Shown here piece after piece: positions 1-7,199 of a stretch of 64,000 nucleotides of DNA. This stretch comes from Martelella mediterranea DSM 17316 (GTDB lineage: Bacteria; Pseudomonadota; Alphaproteobacteria; Rhizobiales; Rhizobiaceae). The notes under the pieces were generated by a model. That model did not search any database, was not told the origin of the DNA, and saw only the letters and a program-made list of their open reading frames with translations. A program made the translations under genes and the position numbers. The stretch is from positions 1-64,000 of the forward strand of contig NZ_CP020332.1 of the NCBI RefSeq assembly GCF_002043005.1. Reading direction: 5' to 3'. The stretch's first letter is position 1. Every line of letters begins with the position of its first letter.

Positions 1-1185
1 ATGAGCAGAGCCGATACACCAGAAGACCTGAACGCTGTGATCCGCCAGCACTCCGAGTTGTTGGCGGCGCAATTGCATTCGCAACGTGAGAGCCTGTTCC
101 CGCCCGACGCTTCGAAGACTATGCGCAAATTCACCTCTGGGGAAGCTGCTGCACTGCTGGGCGTCAACGACTCATACCTCAGGAAACTTCACCTTGATGG
201 CAAGGGGCCGTCGCCAGAGGTCTCATCGGGGAACCGGCGGCATTACTCGGCCGAAGATATCCATAACTTGCGGATCCTGTTGGAGAAAACGGCTCGCAAG
301 CCGGGAGACTATCTGCCTGGTCGCCGCGCTGGGGATCATCTTCAGATCATCGGCGTGATGAACTTCAAGGGTGGCAGCGGCAAGACAACCTCCTCGGCGC
401 ATCTTGCGCAGCGGTTGGCCCTCAAGGGGTACCGTGTCCTGGCAATCGACCTTGATCCGCAGGCTTCGCTTACGGCCTTGCACGGGGTTCAGCCAGAATT
501 CGACCTGCGTGATGGTGGCACACTCTACGATGCGATCCGCTACGAAGACCCGGTTCCGATCGCAGAGGTCATCCGCAAGACCTACATACCAAACTTGGAT
601 CTGATTCCTGGAAACCTCGAACTCATGGAGTTCGAGCACGAAACGCCCCGGGCTCTTTCTCGTGGCAACGCGGGCTTGTTCTTCTTCCGTGTGAAGGAGG
701 CGCTGGCACAGGTCGATGATCGGTATGACGTCGTCGTCATCGACTGTCCTCCGCAACTTGGGTTCTTGACTATGTCCGCACTGTCGGCCGCGACAGGCGT
801 TCTTGTGACGATCCATCCCGAGATGCTCGACGTGATGTCGATGAGCCAGTTCCTCAGGATGACAGCCGACCTCATGGATGTCATCGCCGACAGTGGAGCC
901 GACATGTCGCATGACTGGATGCGCTATCTGTTGACCCGCTATGAGCCGACGGACGCGCCACAGAACCGCATCGTCGCCTTCCTGCGGACGATGTACGGAG
1001 ACAAGGTATTAAACGCTCCGATGCTCAAGTCGACGGCCATCTCGGATGCCGGCCTGACGAAGCAGACCCTGTACGAAGTCGAGCGGAGCGCCTTCACCCG
1101 GACTACCTATGACCGGGCAATCGAAAGCCTGAATGCCGTCAACGATGAGATCGCCCAGCTCATCCAGAAGACGTGGGGGCGCTGA
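1..1185 (+). CDS. repA: RepA, ParA-type partition ATPase of a repABC replicon
   Basis: This is the Walker-type ATPase that, with RepB and parS, segregates repABC plasmids and represses the repABC operon. The 394-residue protein has an N-terminal MerR/wHTH-like DNA-binding part (around residues 40-100, with FTSGEAAALLGV and SYLRKL), then a deviant Walker A motif, FKGGSGKTT, near residue 122, the switch-like DLDPQAS, and the Walker B-like VVVIDCPPQLG. Length and domain order are typical of RepA. The ATG is the first base of the window and the N-terminus reads like a normal RepA start, so it is taken as complete, but the promoter lies outside. Its stop overlaps the repB start by one base (TGATG), which indicates translational coupling. 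Confidence 0.95.
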   Translation: MSRADTPEDLNAVIRQHSELLAAQLHSQRESLFPPDASKTMRKFTSGEAAALLGVNDSYLRKLHLDGKGPSPEVSSGNRRHYSAEDIHNLRILLEKTARKPGDYLPGRRAGDHLQIIGVMNFKGGSGKTTSSAHLAQRLALKGYRVLAIDLDPQASLTALHGVQPEFDLRDGGTLYDAIRYEDPVPIAEVIRKTYIPNLDLIPGNLELMEFEHETPRALSRGNAGLFFFRVKEALAQVDDRYDVVVIDCPPQLGFLTMSALSAATGVLVTIHPEMLDVMSMSQFLRMTADLMDVIADSGADMSHDWMRYLLTRYEPTDAPQNRIVAFLRTMYGDKVLNAPMLKSTAISDAGLTKQTLYEVERSAFTRTTYDRAIESLNAVNDEIAQLIQKTWGR

Positions 1186-2177
1186 TGACCGACAGCAAGA
1201 AAAAGCGCATGTCCATGCTCGACAGTTTGGCGGCGGCGGGCACGCCCCCTCCCCCGGGCAGCATGATGTCAAGTAATCGGGCGCTCCGCTCTGCGCGCGA
1301 TGCCGTGGATGCTCACCATGTCTGGGAACTCGATCCGGTTGAGATCGAGGACGAAAGGTATTCAGATCGCCTCGACCCCAAGGATGTGCATGATCTACGC
1401 GCCTCGATAGAGCAGAACGGCCAGACCGTCCCCATTCTCGTAAGGCGCCACCCGACCGAGACCAATCGCTATCTCCTTGTCTATGGACGCCGACGTCTTG
1501 AGGCCATTCGTGCCTCCGACAAGGTCAAGAAGGTTCGAGCGCTTATCGCGAACCTGGACGATACGGCCGCGTTGCGCGCCCAGGTTTCCGAGAACACCGG
1601 ACGGCGCGACCTCAGTTACATCGAACGCTCCCTCTTTGCCCAGGAGCTGCTCGACAACGGCTTTGGTTCGCAGGCTCAGATTGCCGAAGTGCTGAACGTG
1701 ACCCGTTCTGCGGTTTCGATGTCGATCTCGGTTGCCAAGGCGATCGGGACTGCCTTGGCCCATGCGATCGGACCGGCTCATGGAATCGGGCGCCCCAGAT
1801 GGGAATCCTTGGCGAAGGAACTCTCCAACGCCGGCATGGGCATGGACGAGCTGTGCCGGGTTGCGATTGATGCCCGTGGCAAAGCAGCCGCAGGCGTACC
1901 GGCCGACGAGGAGCCCCAGGTTGATCCTTCGGTCGCGGCATTTGAGGCCGTTGTCCGTCATGTGAGGAGGACCAGTGGTCCTTCTCTTGACAGGAGGCCG
2001 AGACCAAAAGCGACGCCCCTTTTGATCGATGGCGCACCTGTGGGAGCCATCAAGAGGTCGGCTCGGGCAGTCAGGCTGGACCTAACGGATGTGGACGATG
2101 CCTTTGCACAGTGGCTCGACGCCCGTGCGCAGGACGTCCTCGAAGAGCTTCATGATCGCTGGAAACGCGAGACATGA
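1185..2177 (+). CDS. repB: RepB, ParB-type centromere-binding protein of repABC
   Basis: RepB binds parS and works with RepA in plasmid segregation. The 330-residue protein contains a ParB/Spo0J N-terminal domain (DLRASIEQNGQTVPILVRR, then VYGRRRLEA, the counterpart of the GERR box) and an HTH near residues 165-190 (SQAQIAEVLNVTRSAVSMSI). The C-terminal RepB family region follows. The start is the ATG that overlaps the repA stop; an in-frame earlier start would lie inside repA and is unnecessary. The gene is followed by a 183-base gap before repC, which is the normal position of the incompatibility antisense RNA. Confidence 0.94.
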   Translation: MTDSKKKRMSMLDSLAAAGTPPPPGSMMSSNRALRSARDAVDAHHVWELDPVEIEDERYSDRLDPKDVHDLRASIEQNGQTVPILVRRHPTETNRYLLVYGRRRLEAIRASDKVKKVRALIANLDDTAALRAQVSENTGRRDLSYIERSLFAQELLDNGFGSQAQIAEVLNVTRSAVSMSISVAKAIGTALAHAIGPAHGIGRPRWESLAKELSNAGMGMDELCRVAIDARGKAAAGVPADEEPQVDPSVAAFEAVVRHVRRTSGPSLDRRPRPKATPLLIDGAPVGAIKRSARAVRLDLTDVDDAFAQWLDARAQDVLEELHDRWKRET

Positions 2178-2220
2178 AGAGAGGTAGAGCAGCAACAAGA
2201 AGGAGGCACGGTACAGGCTA

Positions 2221-2275
2221 AAGAAAAGGTCCCGCAAAGCTTGCGCTCCACGAGACCCCAACTTTGATCTTCGCA
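2221..2275 (-). ncRNA. Candidate repABC antisense RNA (ctRNA/incA)
   Basis: repABC plasmids carry a 50-60 nt antisense RNA between repB and repC that limits RepC synthesis. On the minus strand this gap holds a matching transcription unit. A promoter-like pair (2304-2309 and 2281-2286) would start RNA near 2274. A two-part hairpin follows: GGTC/GACC at 2254-2257 with 2228-2231, enclosing CGCAA/TTGCG at 2241-2245 with 2233-2237. It is directly followed by TTTTCTTT, an intrinsic terminator. The predicted length is about 53 nt. Position, strand, size and terminator all fit, but this is inferred from sequence only. Confidence 0.6.
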
Positions 2276-2280
2276 CCTTC

Positions 2281-2309
2281 AAGGTAGTGGGCCAGCGCGC
2301 AAACCGCAA
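2281..2309 (-). promoter_or_regulatory. Candidate ctRNA promoter
   Basis: Read on the minus strand, TTGCGG (2309-2304) and TACCTT (2286-2281) are separated by exactly 17 bases and point at the antisense-RNA terminator. The -10 match is imperfect; support comes mainly from spacing and context. Confidence 0.4.
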
Positions 2310-2360
2310 GTCATATGTGATTCGCGGCGCAGTCTTTCTTTGCCTTCGTGAACTGACATC

Positions 2361-3572
2361 ATGGAGTACACACCGATTTCGCCGTTTATGCGGCCGATCT
2401 CGCACGCCCATCTGCGCGTGGTCGAGCGGCCTGAGGCGTCTGTTCCAGGCAAGCCTGTCAACAAGTGGGAGCTCCTTCGCGAGCTTTCGAAGGCGCAGGC
2501 CGCCTTTGGGGTTACCGAGCGCGATCTGACCGTCCTGCAGGGGCTTCTCAGCTTCTTTCCCGATGATGCGCTTGGCGGGAACGCCGAGATGGTCGTCTTC
2601 CCGTCCAACAAGGCGATCTGCGAGCGGCTGAATGGCATGCCCTGCTCCACGATGCGCCGTCACCTGGCCCGCCTGGTCGAGGCAGGCTTGCTGATGCGTC
2701 GCGATAGCCCCAACGGGAAGAGGTATGTCCGCAAGCATGGCGATGGGCGCGTGGCTTTCGGCTTTGATCTCTCGCCACTCTACTGCCGGTCCGAAGAGGT
2801 GGCACGGGCCGCAGAGGCCGTGCGTGAGGTAGAGGGCCGTGTGCGGCGACTGCGCGAGGTCGTGAGCCTCATGCGGCGCGATCTCGCTGCTCTTGCGGAG
2901 TTTGGAGAGGATATCCAGCCAGGCCTTGGCCTCTGGGATCAGCTACGCGACAAGGCGGCCCTCATTGCCCGCGCCCTCCGCCGCAAGCTCGCGATCGAGG
3001 AGCTTTCGGCATACCGAGCAGACCTCGAGGCCCTTCTCGACCATGCTCGCAACGTCATTGACGGTCCTGAAACAGAAGAAATGAACACCAATGGTGCCAG
3101 TTTTGAGCGTCACCATCATAATTCAAATAAAGAATCCATAGATCTTGAACCTGCCTTAGAAAAAGGCGGGGCGGCGGCCGGCGCGCCAGATGTTGAAACG
3201 GATGCGCCATTTGCTGACCTGGAAGAAGCAGACACAAGACGCGTGCCAAAGATCCCGCTTCATCTGGTGATCGCGGGCTGCCCGTCGCTCAAAACCTTCT
3301 ACCAGGGCGATATCCGCCACTGGCATCAGCTTTTCGACGCGGCTTGCCATGTACGGCCCGCCATGGGCATCAGTGCGTCCGCTTGGGAAGAAGCGCAACG
3401 GTTCATGGGCCCCGAACAGGCCTCGATCGTTGTTGTCGCCATGCTGGAACGCTTTGCTGACATTAGATCGCCCGGCGGATACCTCCGTGCGCTGACATCG
3501 AAGGCGGCTGCGGGCGAGTTCTCCTGCGGGCCGATGGTCATGGCACTGATGTCGCGACGAACCGCGGCATGA
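2361..3572 (+). CDS. repC: RepC replication initiator
   Basis: RepC is the replication initiator of repABC plasmids and acts on an origin inside its own gene. The 403-residue protein has the family N-terminal DNA-binding region (wHTH around residues 80-115: NKAICERLNGMPCSTMRRHLARL), a central linker rich in charged residues, and the conserved C-terminal part starting near PKIPLHLVIAGCPS and ending SPGGYLRALT. The start ATG follows the ctRNA region and gives the usual RepC length. The linker is encoded by a conspicuously AT-rich stretch. Two parS sites follow the stop codon by 1 and 36 bases. Confidence 0.95.
   Translation: MEYTPISPFMRPISHAHLRVVERPEASVPGKPVNKWELLRELSKAQAAFGVTERDLTVLQGLLSFFPDDALGGNAEMVVFPSNKAICERLNGMPCSTMRRHLARLVEAGLLMRRDSPNGKRYVRKHGDGRVAFGFDLSPLYCRSEEVARAAEAVREVEGRVRRLREVVSLMRRDLAALAEFGEDIQPGLGLWDQLRDKAALIARALRRKLAIEELSAYRADLEALLDHARNVIDGPETEEMNTNGASFERHHHNSNKESIDLEPALEKGGAAAGAPDVETDAPFADLEEADTRRVPKIPLHLVIAGCPSLKTFYQGDIRHWHQLFDAACHVRPAMGISASAWEEAQRFMGPEQASIVVVAMLERFADIRSPGGYLRALTSKAAAGEFSCGPMVMALMSRRTAA
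3075..3165 (+). other. Probable origin of replication (AT-rich tract inside repC)
   Basis: In repABC plasmids the origin maps within repC, usually at an AT-rich stretch. Here a roughly 90-base segment with runs such as ATAATTCAAATAAAGAATCC stands out within a gene that is otherwise strongly GC-rich. It encodes the non-conserved linker of RepC. Placement is inferred from this composition and from knowledge of the family. Confidence 0.45.
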
Positions 3573-3573
3573 T

Positions 3574-3589
3574 GTTCACAGCTGTGAAC
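3574..3589. promoter_or_regulatory. parS site 1 (RepB-binding palindrome)
   Basis: GTTCACAGCTGTGAAC is a perfect 16-base palindrome fitting the repABC parS pattern GTTnnnnGCnnnnAAC. It begins one base after the repC stop codon. Confidence 0.85.
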
Positions 3590-3604
3590 TCTTGTCACGC
3601 TCGA

Positions 3605-3628
3605 GACAGTTCACAGCTGTGAACTGTC
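3605..3628. promoter_or_regulatory. parS site 2 (extended palindrome)
   Basis: The same 16-base palindrome recurs at 3609-3624, and here symmetry extends four more bases on each side (GACA and TGTC), making 24 perfect palindromic bases. The centres of the two sites are 35 bp apart. Confidence 0.85.
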
Positions 3629-3680
3629 GGACGGGTCGCGCGACGTTGAACGTAGAGAGGGAAAGGTTGGGGGTTTGAAG

Positions 3681-3722
3681 GGTGACGGGAAGTGAGATCG
3701 GGAGAGTGGCTTCCGGCGACCG
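3681..3722 (+). promoter_or_regulatory. Shared leader element, copy A
   Basis: GGTGACGGG is followed 11 bases later by GGGAGAGTGGCTTCCGGCG. The second block folds as CGGGA/TTCCG with loop GAGTGGC. A near-identical element precedes the DUF932 gene (12345-12385) and a variant precedes the gene at 14278. It ends about 17 bases before the start codon of the ParB-like gene, so it is likely a 5' leader or promoter-proximal regulatory element. Confidence 0.5.
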
Positions 3723-3738
3723 TTGTGGAGAAGATCTG

Positions 3739-5910
3739 ATGGCGAAAGCAGCTCAGAAAATCACGCTGTCCCCCTCGCGGGACATCCCCTTCGACAAGCT
3801 CGTGCTGAGCCAGTCTAACGTACGGCGTATCAAGGCAGGCGTCTCGATCGAGGAACTGGCCGAGGATATCGCGCGGCGCGGCCTGCTGCAGGGCTTGAAC
3901 GTCCGGCCCGTGGTCGATGCTGAAGGGGTCGAAACCGACATGTTCGAGATCCCGGCCGGTGGTCGCCGCTTCCAGGCACTGTCGCTACTGGTGAAGCAGA
4001 AGCGGCTGGCCAAGTCGGCGCCGATCCCTTGCATCGTGCGGGATGCTGCGTCGGAGATCCTCGCCGAGGACGACTCGCTGGCGGAGAATATGCAGCGCGT
4101 TGCCCTGCATCCGCTCGATCAGTTCCGTGCGTTCGCAGCCCTGCGCGAAAAGGGTCAGGGCGAAGAAGCGATCGCGGCAGCCTTCTTCGTCACGCCTCAG
4201 ATCGTCAAGCAGCGCCTGAAGCTCGCCTCCATGGCCCCTGCCCTGCTCGCGGTCTACGCCGAGGATGGGATGACGCTGGAACAGCTGATGGCCTTCACAG
4301 TTAACCCCGATCATGACCGTCAGGTGCAGGTCTGGGATGCGGTGAAGAACTCCTGGAACAAGGAGCCCTACGCCATCCGGCGCATGCTGACGGAAACCTC
4401 GGTCCGGGCCTCGGATCGTCGTGCGGTCTTCGTCGGTGTCGATGCCTATGAGGCCGCGGGCGGTGTCGTGCTGCGCGATCTCTTCCAAGGTGACGATGGT
4501 GGCTGGCTCGAGGACCCTGCCCTCCTCGACCGACTGGTCGCCGATAAGCTTCAGGCTGAGGCCGAGGCACTCGCGTCCGAGGGCTGGAAGTGGATCGAGG
4601 TCGCGACCGACCTGCCCTATGGTTACAGCCACGGCCTGCGGCGCGTGGCCGGTAATCCTGCGCCAATGACCGAGGAGGAAAGCGCGGCCCACGCTGTGCT
4701 CCTCGCCGAGTACCACGCGCTGGAGGAAGAGTATTCCGGCGAAGACGAATACCCCGAGGAGATCGACGCTCGGCTGGGCCAGCTCGAAACGGCGATGGAA
4801 TCGCTTGAGCAGCGGCCCTTGATCTACGATCCGGCCGAGGTCGGGCGCGCCGGCGCCTTCGTCACGCTGGATCGGGACGGCCGCCTTGCGATCTATCGCG
4901 GCTATGTCCGGCCCGAGGACGAGCCGCGCGAGGAGACCGCGGTCCAGGAGGATGGTGCCGTGGATGCTATGGCGCAGGGGGAGCACGTCGGGGGTTCTGG
5001 CTGGACGCCCTCTGCAGCCTCCGCTCGGGGTACCGTCATCACCTTGGGAGGTCAGCCGATCGGTGCTGATCCGTCCGACGAGGAAGATGACGGCGCGCTG
5101 AAGCCGTTGCCCGAACGGCTGGTCATGGAACTGACGGCCCACCGGACCCTCGCGCTACGCGAGGCCATCGGGCGTTCGCCGGACGTAGCGCTGACGCTTC
5201 TGCTCCTGAAGCTGGTGACGGATACCTTCCACACCTCCTCAGCCTCGGGCAGCTGTCTCGAAGCCTCCGTGCGTCATGTCTACATGTCGGCGCAGGCGCC
5301 CAATCTCAAGGACAGCGTCGTCGCAAAGCTGGTCGATGAGCGTCACGCTGCCTGGGAGTCTGATCTGCCCCTCGGTGACGATGCCGCGCTCTGGGACTAT
5401 CTGACCGTGCTCGACCATGGCAGCCGTCTGGCGCTCCTGGCGCATTGCCTCAGCTTCGGCATCAACGCGCTCCATGAGAAGGTGAACCCCTATGGGGCGG
5501 GAATCTCAGCCACCGGCCTGACCCGCCGCATGGCCCATGCCGATCTGGTGGCGCGTGCCGTCGATCTCGACATGGTCGAAGCGGGGTGGGAGCCGACAGT
5601 CGATGGCTACCTCAACCGTGTGCCCAAAGCCCGGATCCTCGAGGCCGTGCGCGAGGCGAAGGGGGAAGGGACCGCGCAGCTTCTCGATCACCTGAAGAAG
5701 GGCGAGATGGCCACGGAAGCCGAGCGGCTTCTCAAAGGCAGTGGCTGGTTGCCCGAGGTCCTGCGCCGAGCCGATCTGGCGGCACGCGATGGTGAGGCGA
5801 TCGCGGAAGGGCAGGGGCAGGACGCGGGTGAGCCCGACGACATCGATCTCCCGGCCTTCCTGACTGCCGATCTGCCGGACAGCGCCGCGTCGATGATGGC
5901 GGCGGAGTGA
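3739..5910 (+). CDS. Large ParB/Spo0J-family nuclease-domain protein
   Basis: A 723-residue ParB-like protein distinct from RepB. The N-terminal ParB domain shows PAGGRRFQAL (ParB box) near residue 70 and ENMQRVALHPLDQF near residue 115. An HTH region follows (EEAIAAAFFVTPQIVKQRLKLA), with a long C-terminal part of unknown fold that contains acidic segments. This long form is common on Rhodobacterales plasmids beside the replication genes. Its role (partition helper, KorB-like repressor or a DNA-processing enzyme) cannot be fixed from sequence. The ATG was chosen for the GGAGAAG ribosome-binding site 8 bases upstream; an earlier in-frame start would overlap the conserved leader. A strong hairpin terminator follows the stop. 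Confidence 0.88.
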   Translation: MAKAAQKITLSPSRDIPFDKLVLSQSNVRRIKAGVSIEELAEDIARRGLLQGLNVRPVVDAEGVETDMFEIPAGGRRFQALSLLVKQKRLAKSAPIPCIVRDAASEILAEDDSLAENMQRVALHPLDQFRAFAALREKGQGEEAIAAAFFVTPQIVKQRLKLASMAPALLAVYAEDGMTLEQLMAFTVNPDHDRQVQVWDAVKNSWNKEPYAIRRMLTETSVRASDRRAVFVGVDAYEAAGGVVLRDLFQGDDGGWLEDPALLDRLVADKLQAEAEALASEGWKWIEVATDLPYGYSHGLRRVAGNPAPMTEEESAAHAVLLAEYHALEEEYSGEDEYPEEIDARLGQLETAMESLEQRPLIYDPAEVGRAGAFVTLDRDGRLAIYRGYVRPEDEPREETAVQEDGAVDAMAQGEHVGGSGWTPSAASARGTVITLGGQPIGADPSDEEDDGALKPLPERLVMELTAHRTLALREAIGRSPDVALTLLLLKLVTDTFHTSSASGSCLEASVRHVYMSAQAPNLKDSVVAKLVDERHAAWESDLPLGDDAALWDYLTVLDHGSRLALLAHCLSFGINALHEKVNPYGAGISATGLTRRMAHADLVARAVDLDMVEAGWEPTVDGYLNRVPKARILEAVREAKGEGTAQLLDHLKKGEMATEAERLLKGSGWLPEVLRRADLAARDGEAIAEGQGQDAGEPDDIDLPAFLTADLPDSAASMMAAE

Positions 5911-5925
5911 TCTGAGCCATCCGGG

Positions 5926-5954
5926 GGGGGCGGGGGAACCCGCCCCCTTCTCTC
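5926..5954 (+). terminator. Intrinsic terminator after the ParB-like gene
   Basis: GGGGGCGGG and CCCGCCCCC form a 9-bp stem with a 4-base loop, followed by the pyrimidine run TTCTCTC. Confidence 0.6.
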
Positions 5955-5980
5955 ACAAAACAAAGTAATATCAATATGAT

Positions 5981-6000
5981 GAATGCGAACGCTCGCATTC
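5981..6000. promoter_or_regulatory. Perfect inverted repeat before the 157-residue gene
   Basis: GAATGCGA-ACGC-TCGCATTC is a perfect 8-bp inverted repeat 14 bases before the next start codon. It follows an AT-rich stretch (AAAGTAATATCAATATGATG) that could hold a promoter. It may act as an operator or as a hairpin controlling translation. Confidence 0.45.
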
Positions 6001-6013
6001 GGGATGAGGAATC

Positions 6014-6487
6014 ATGTCTGCAACAACCATCATCGACAAAGCCCCCCTTGGGGCGCTGATCCGTTACACCGATGGCAGTCCCAAGCCGCCGGCACGTTTC
6101 ACTAAGAAGCTTGCCGCCTGGGAGCGCTCGAACGGCGTGGGCCGTCTCGTGAAGAAGGAGCCGCCCCGGCCGTACCCGACCTGGACCGCTCCGGCCTCCT
6201 TCACGCTGCATGAGGGCAACTTCTCTTCGGACGGGGTCATCCTCGTCACCATCATGCGCAGTCACTCGGCGGACAGCCGGTTGGTATTCGAGGTCGCCGA
6301 GGAGCCGAAGCCCGGGCAGGTCCGCGTGCTACTGGACTTCGGGGGCAACACCGAGTTGCTGCATCTGGCGGAATCCGTCAACGCGGCCGAGCTCTGGATC
6401 GCACGGGAAGGCTATCGCAACGCGAGGCTCGATTTCGTCGGTGCCGAGGTCGGCGAGAGGGCAGGGGGCGCGGATCTGGCCGCCTGA
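6014..6487 (+). CDS. Hypothetical protein, plasmid backbone
   Basis: A 157-residue soluble protein with no motif I recognise and no signal peptide or membrane segment. The N-terminal third is basic and proline-rich (SPKPPARFTKK, KKEPPRPYPTW). The C-terminal part reads like a mixed alpha/beta domain with LVFEVAEE and VRVLLDFGG. The start is supported by GATGAGGAATC upstream. It lies alone between the ParB-like gene and a gene-poor stretch; the perfect inverted repeat upstream suggests its own regulation. Confidence 0.7.
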   Translation: MSATTIIDKAPLGALIRYTDGSPKPPARFTKKLAAWERSNGVGRLVKKEPPRPYPTWTAPASFTLHEGNFSSDGVILVTIMRSHSADSRLVFEVAEEPKPGQVRVLLDFGGNTELLHLAESVNAAELWIAREGYRNARLDFVGAEVGERAGGADLAA

Positions 6488-6876
6488 GCCCTGACAAGGC
6501 GTGAGGGGCCTGCCGACGGGCGAGCCCCTCACCGATCACACTATCGTCCCGCGATGTCGCGGGGCGCCGAAGGTTCCATCCCCCAAGATGGCGGTCTTCA
6601 ACCAAGAGCCTGCCCCGGGAGGCTCGCGGCGTTCCAAGCATCAGCGGGACAACCGGCTCCTGACGTTGGGGCACCATCCCCCGCTCGCCATTCCCTTCCT
6701 TGCCCCGAATCCTGTCTTCGAGATCAACCCGCGAGGGGTCGGACTACGGGCGAGCCCGTGCCGCCGCGTGGATTCGGACGAGCCGAACGCACCCGGTGAT
6801 GTCAGCCAGTCTTCGGGCCTGCGGGGTCCTGTCGCGCGGGGGATGGTCCCCCGCCTCCAAGACAGGAGCCAAACAG
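6488..6876. other. Gene-poor stretch
   Basis: About 390 bases with short overlapping open frames in several phases. None has a convincing ribosome-binding site or recognisable protein character. No clear promoter, repeat or RNA structure was seen. Confidence 0.5.
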
Positions 6877-7041
6877 ATGTCCCGCAAAGATGCACACGCC
6901 TTCGCCGCCTCCCTCGCTGCCACGCTCATGGTCTCGATCGTCGTCTTCCAGGCAGGGGATGGAACCTTCGGCGCCGTCCCCGCCGATGAAATCGACGGCG
7001 ACGAAGTCGTGATCGTGGGAGAGCACGATCCCTTTGGGTGA
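6877..7041 (+). CDS. Small single-pass membrane protein, unknown function
   Basis: A 54-residue frame starting at an ATG preceded by ACAGGAGCC. Residues about 8-25 (AFAASLAATLMVSIVVFQAG) form one hydrophobic segment resembling a signal anchor. The tail is acidic (DEIDGDEVVIVGEHD). A GC-rich hairpin follows the stop. There is no homology I can name. The ribosome-binding site, terminator and sensible topology support a real small gene, but the evidence is modest. Confidence 0.5.
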   Translation: MSRKDAHAFAASLAATLMVSIVVFQAGDGTFGAVPADEIDGDEVVIVGEHDPFG

Positions 7042-7063
7042 GGCTTCGGCCTCACTTCCCGGG

Positions 7064-7093
7064 GGCCCGGGCGGGTGCGCCCCCGGGCCTATT
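7064..7093 (+). terminator. GC-rich hairpin after the small membrane protein
   Basis: GGCCCGGG pairs with CCCGGGCC across a 10-base loop and is followed by TATT. There is no true T-run, so it may be a weak terminator or a transcript-stabilising hairpin. Confidence 0.4.
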
Positions 7094-7199
7094 GGCGACT
7101 GCATGACCGTCAACTCGACTGTTTGTAGCGTTGCGCACAAGCTTAACTCAGCCTGTGGCTCCTGCGCGTTTGGCGGATTGCCGCAATCCTCGGTGGTCA

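Noticed and set aside
3985..5142. 385-residue minus-strand open frame
   Set aside because: Antisense to the ParB-like gene and without recognisable features.
6501..6989. 162-residue plus-strand frame between 6.5 and 7.0 kb
   Set aside because: Pro/Arg-rich translation typical of non-coding GC-rich DNA, no ribosome-binding site, and it overlaps the better supported 54-residue frame.
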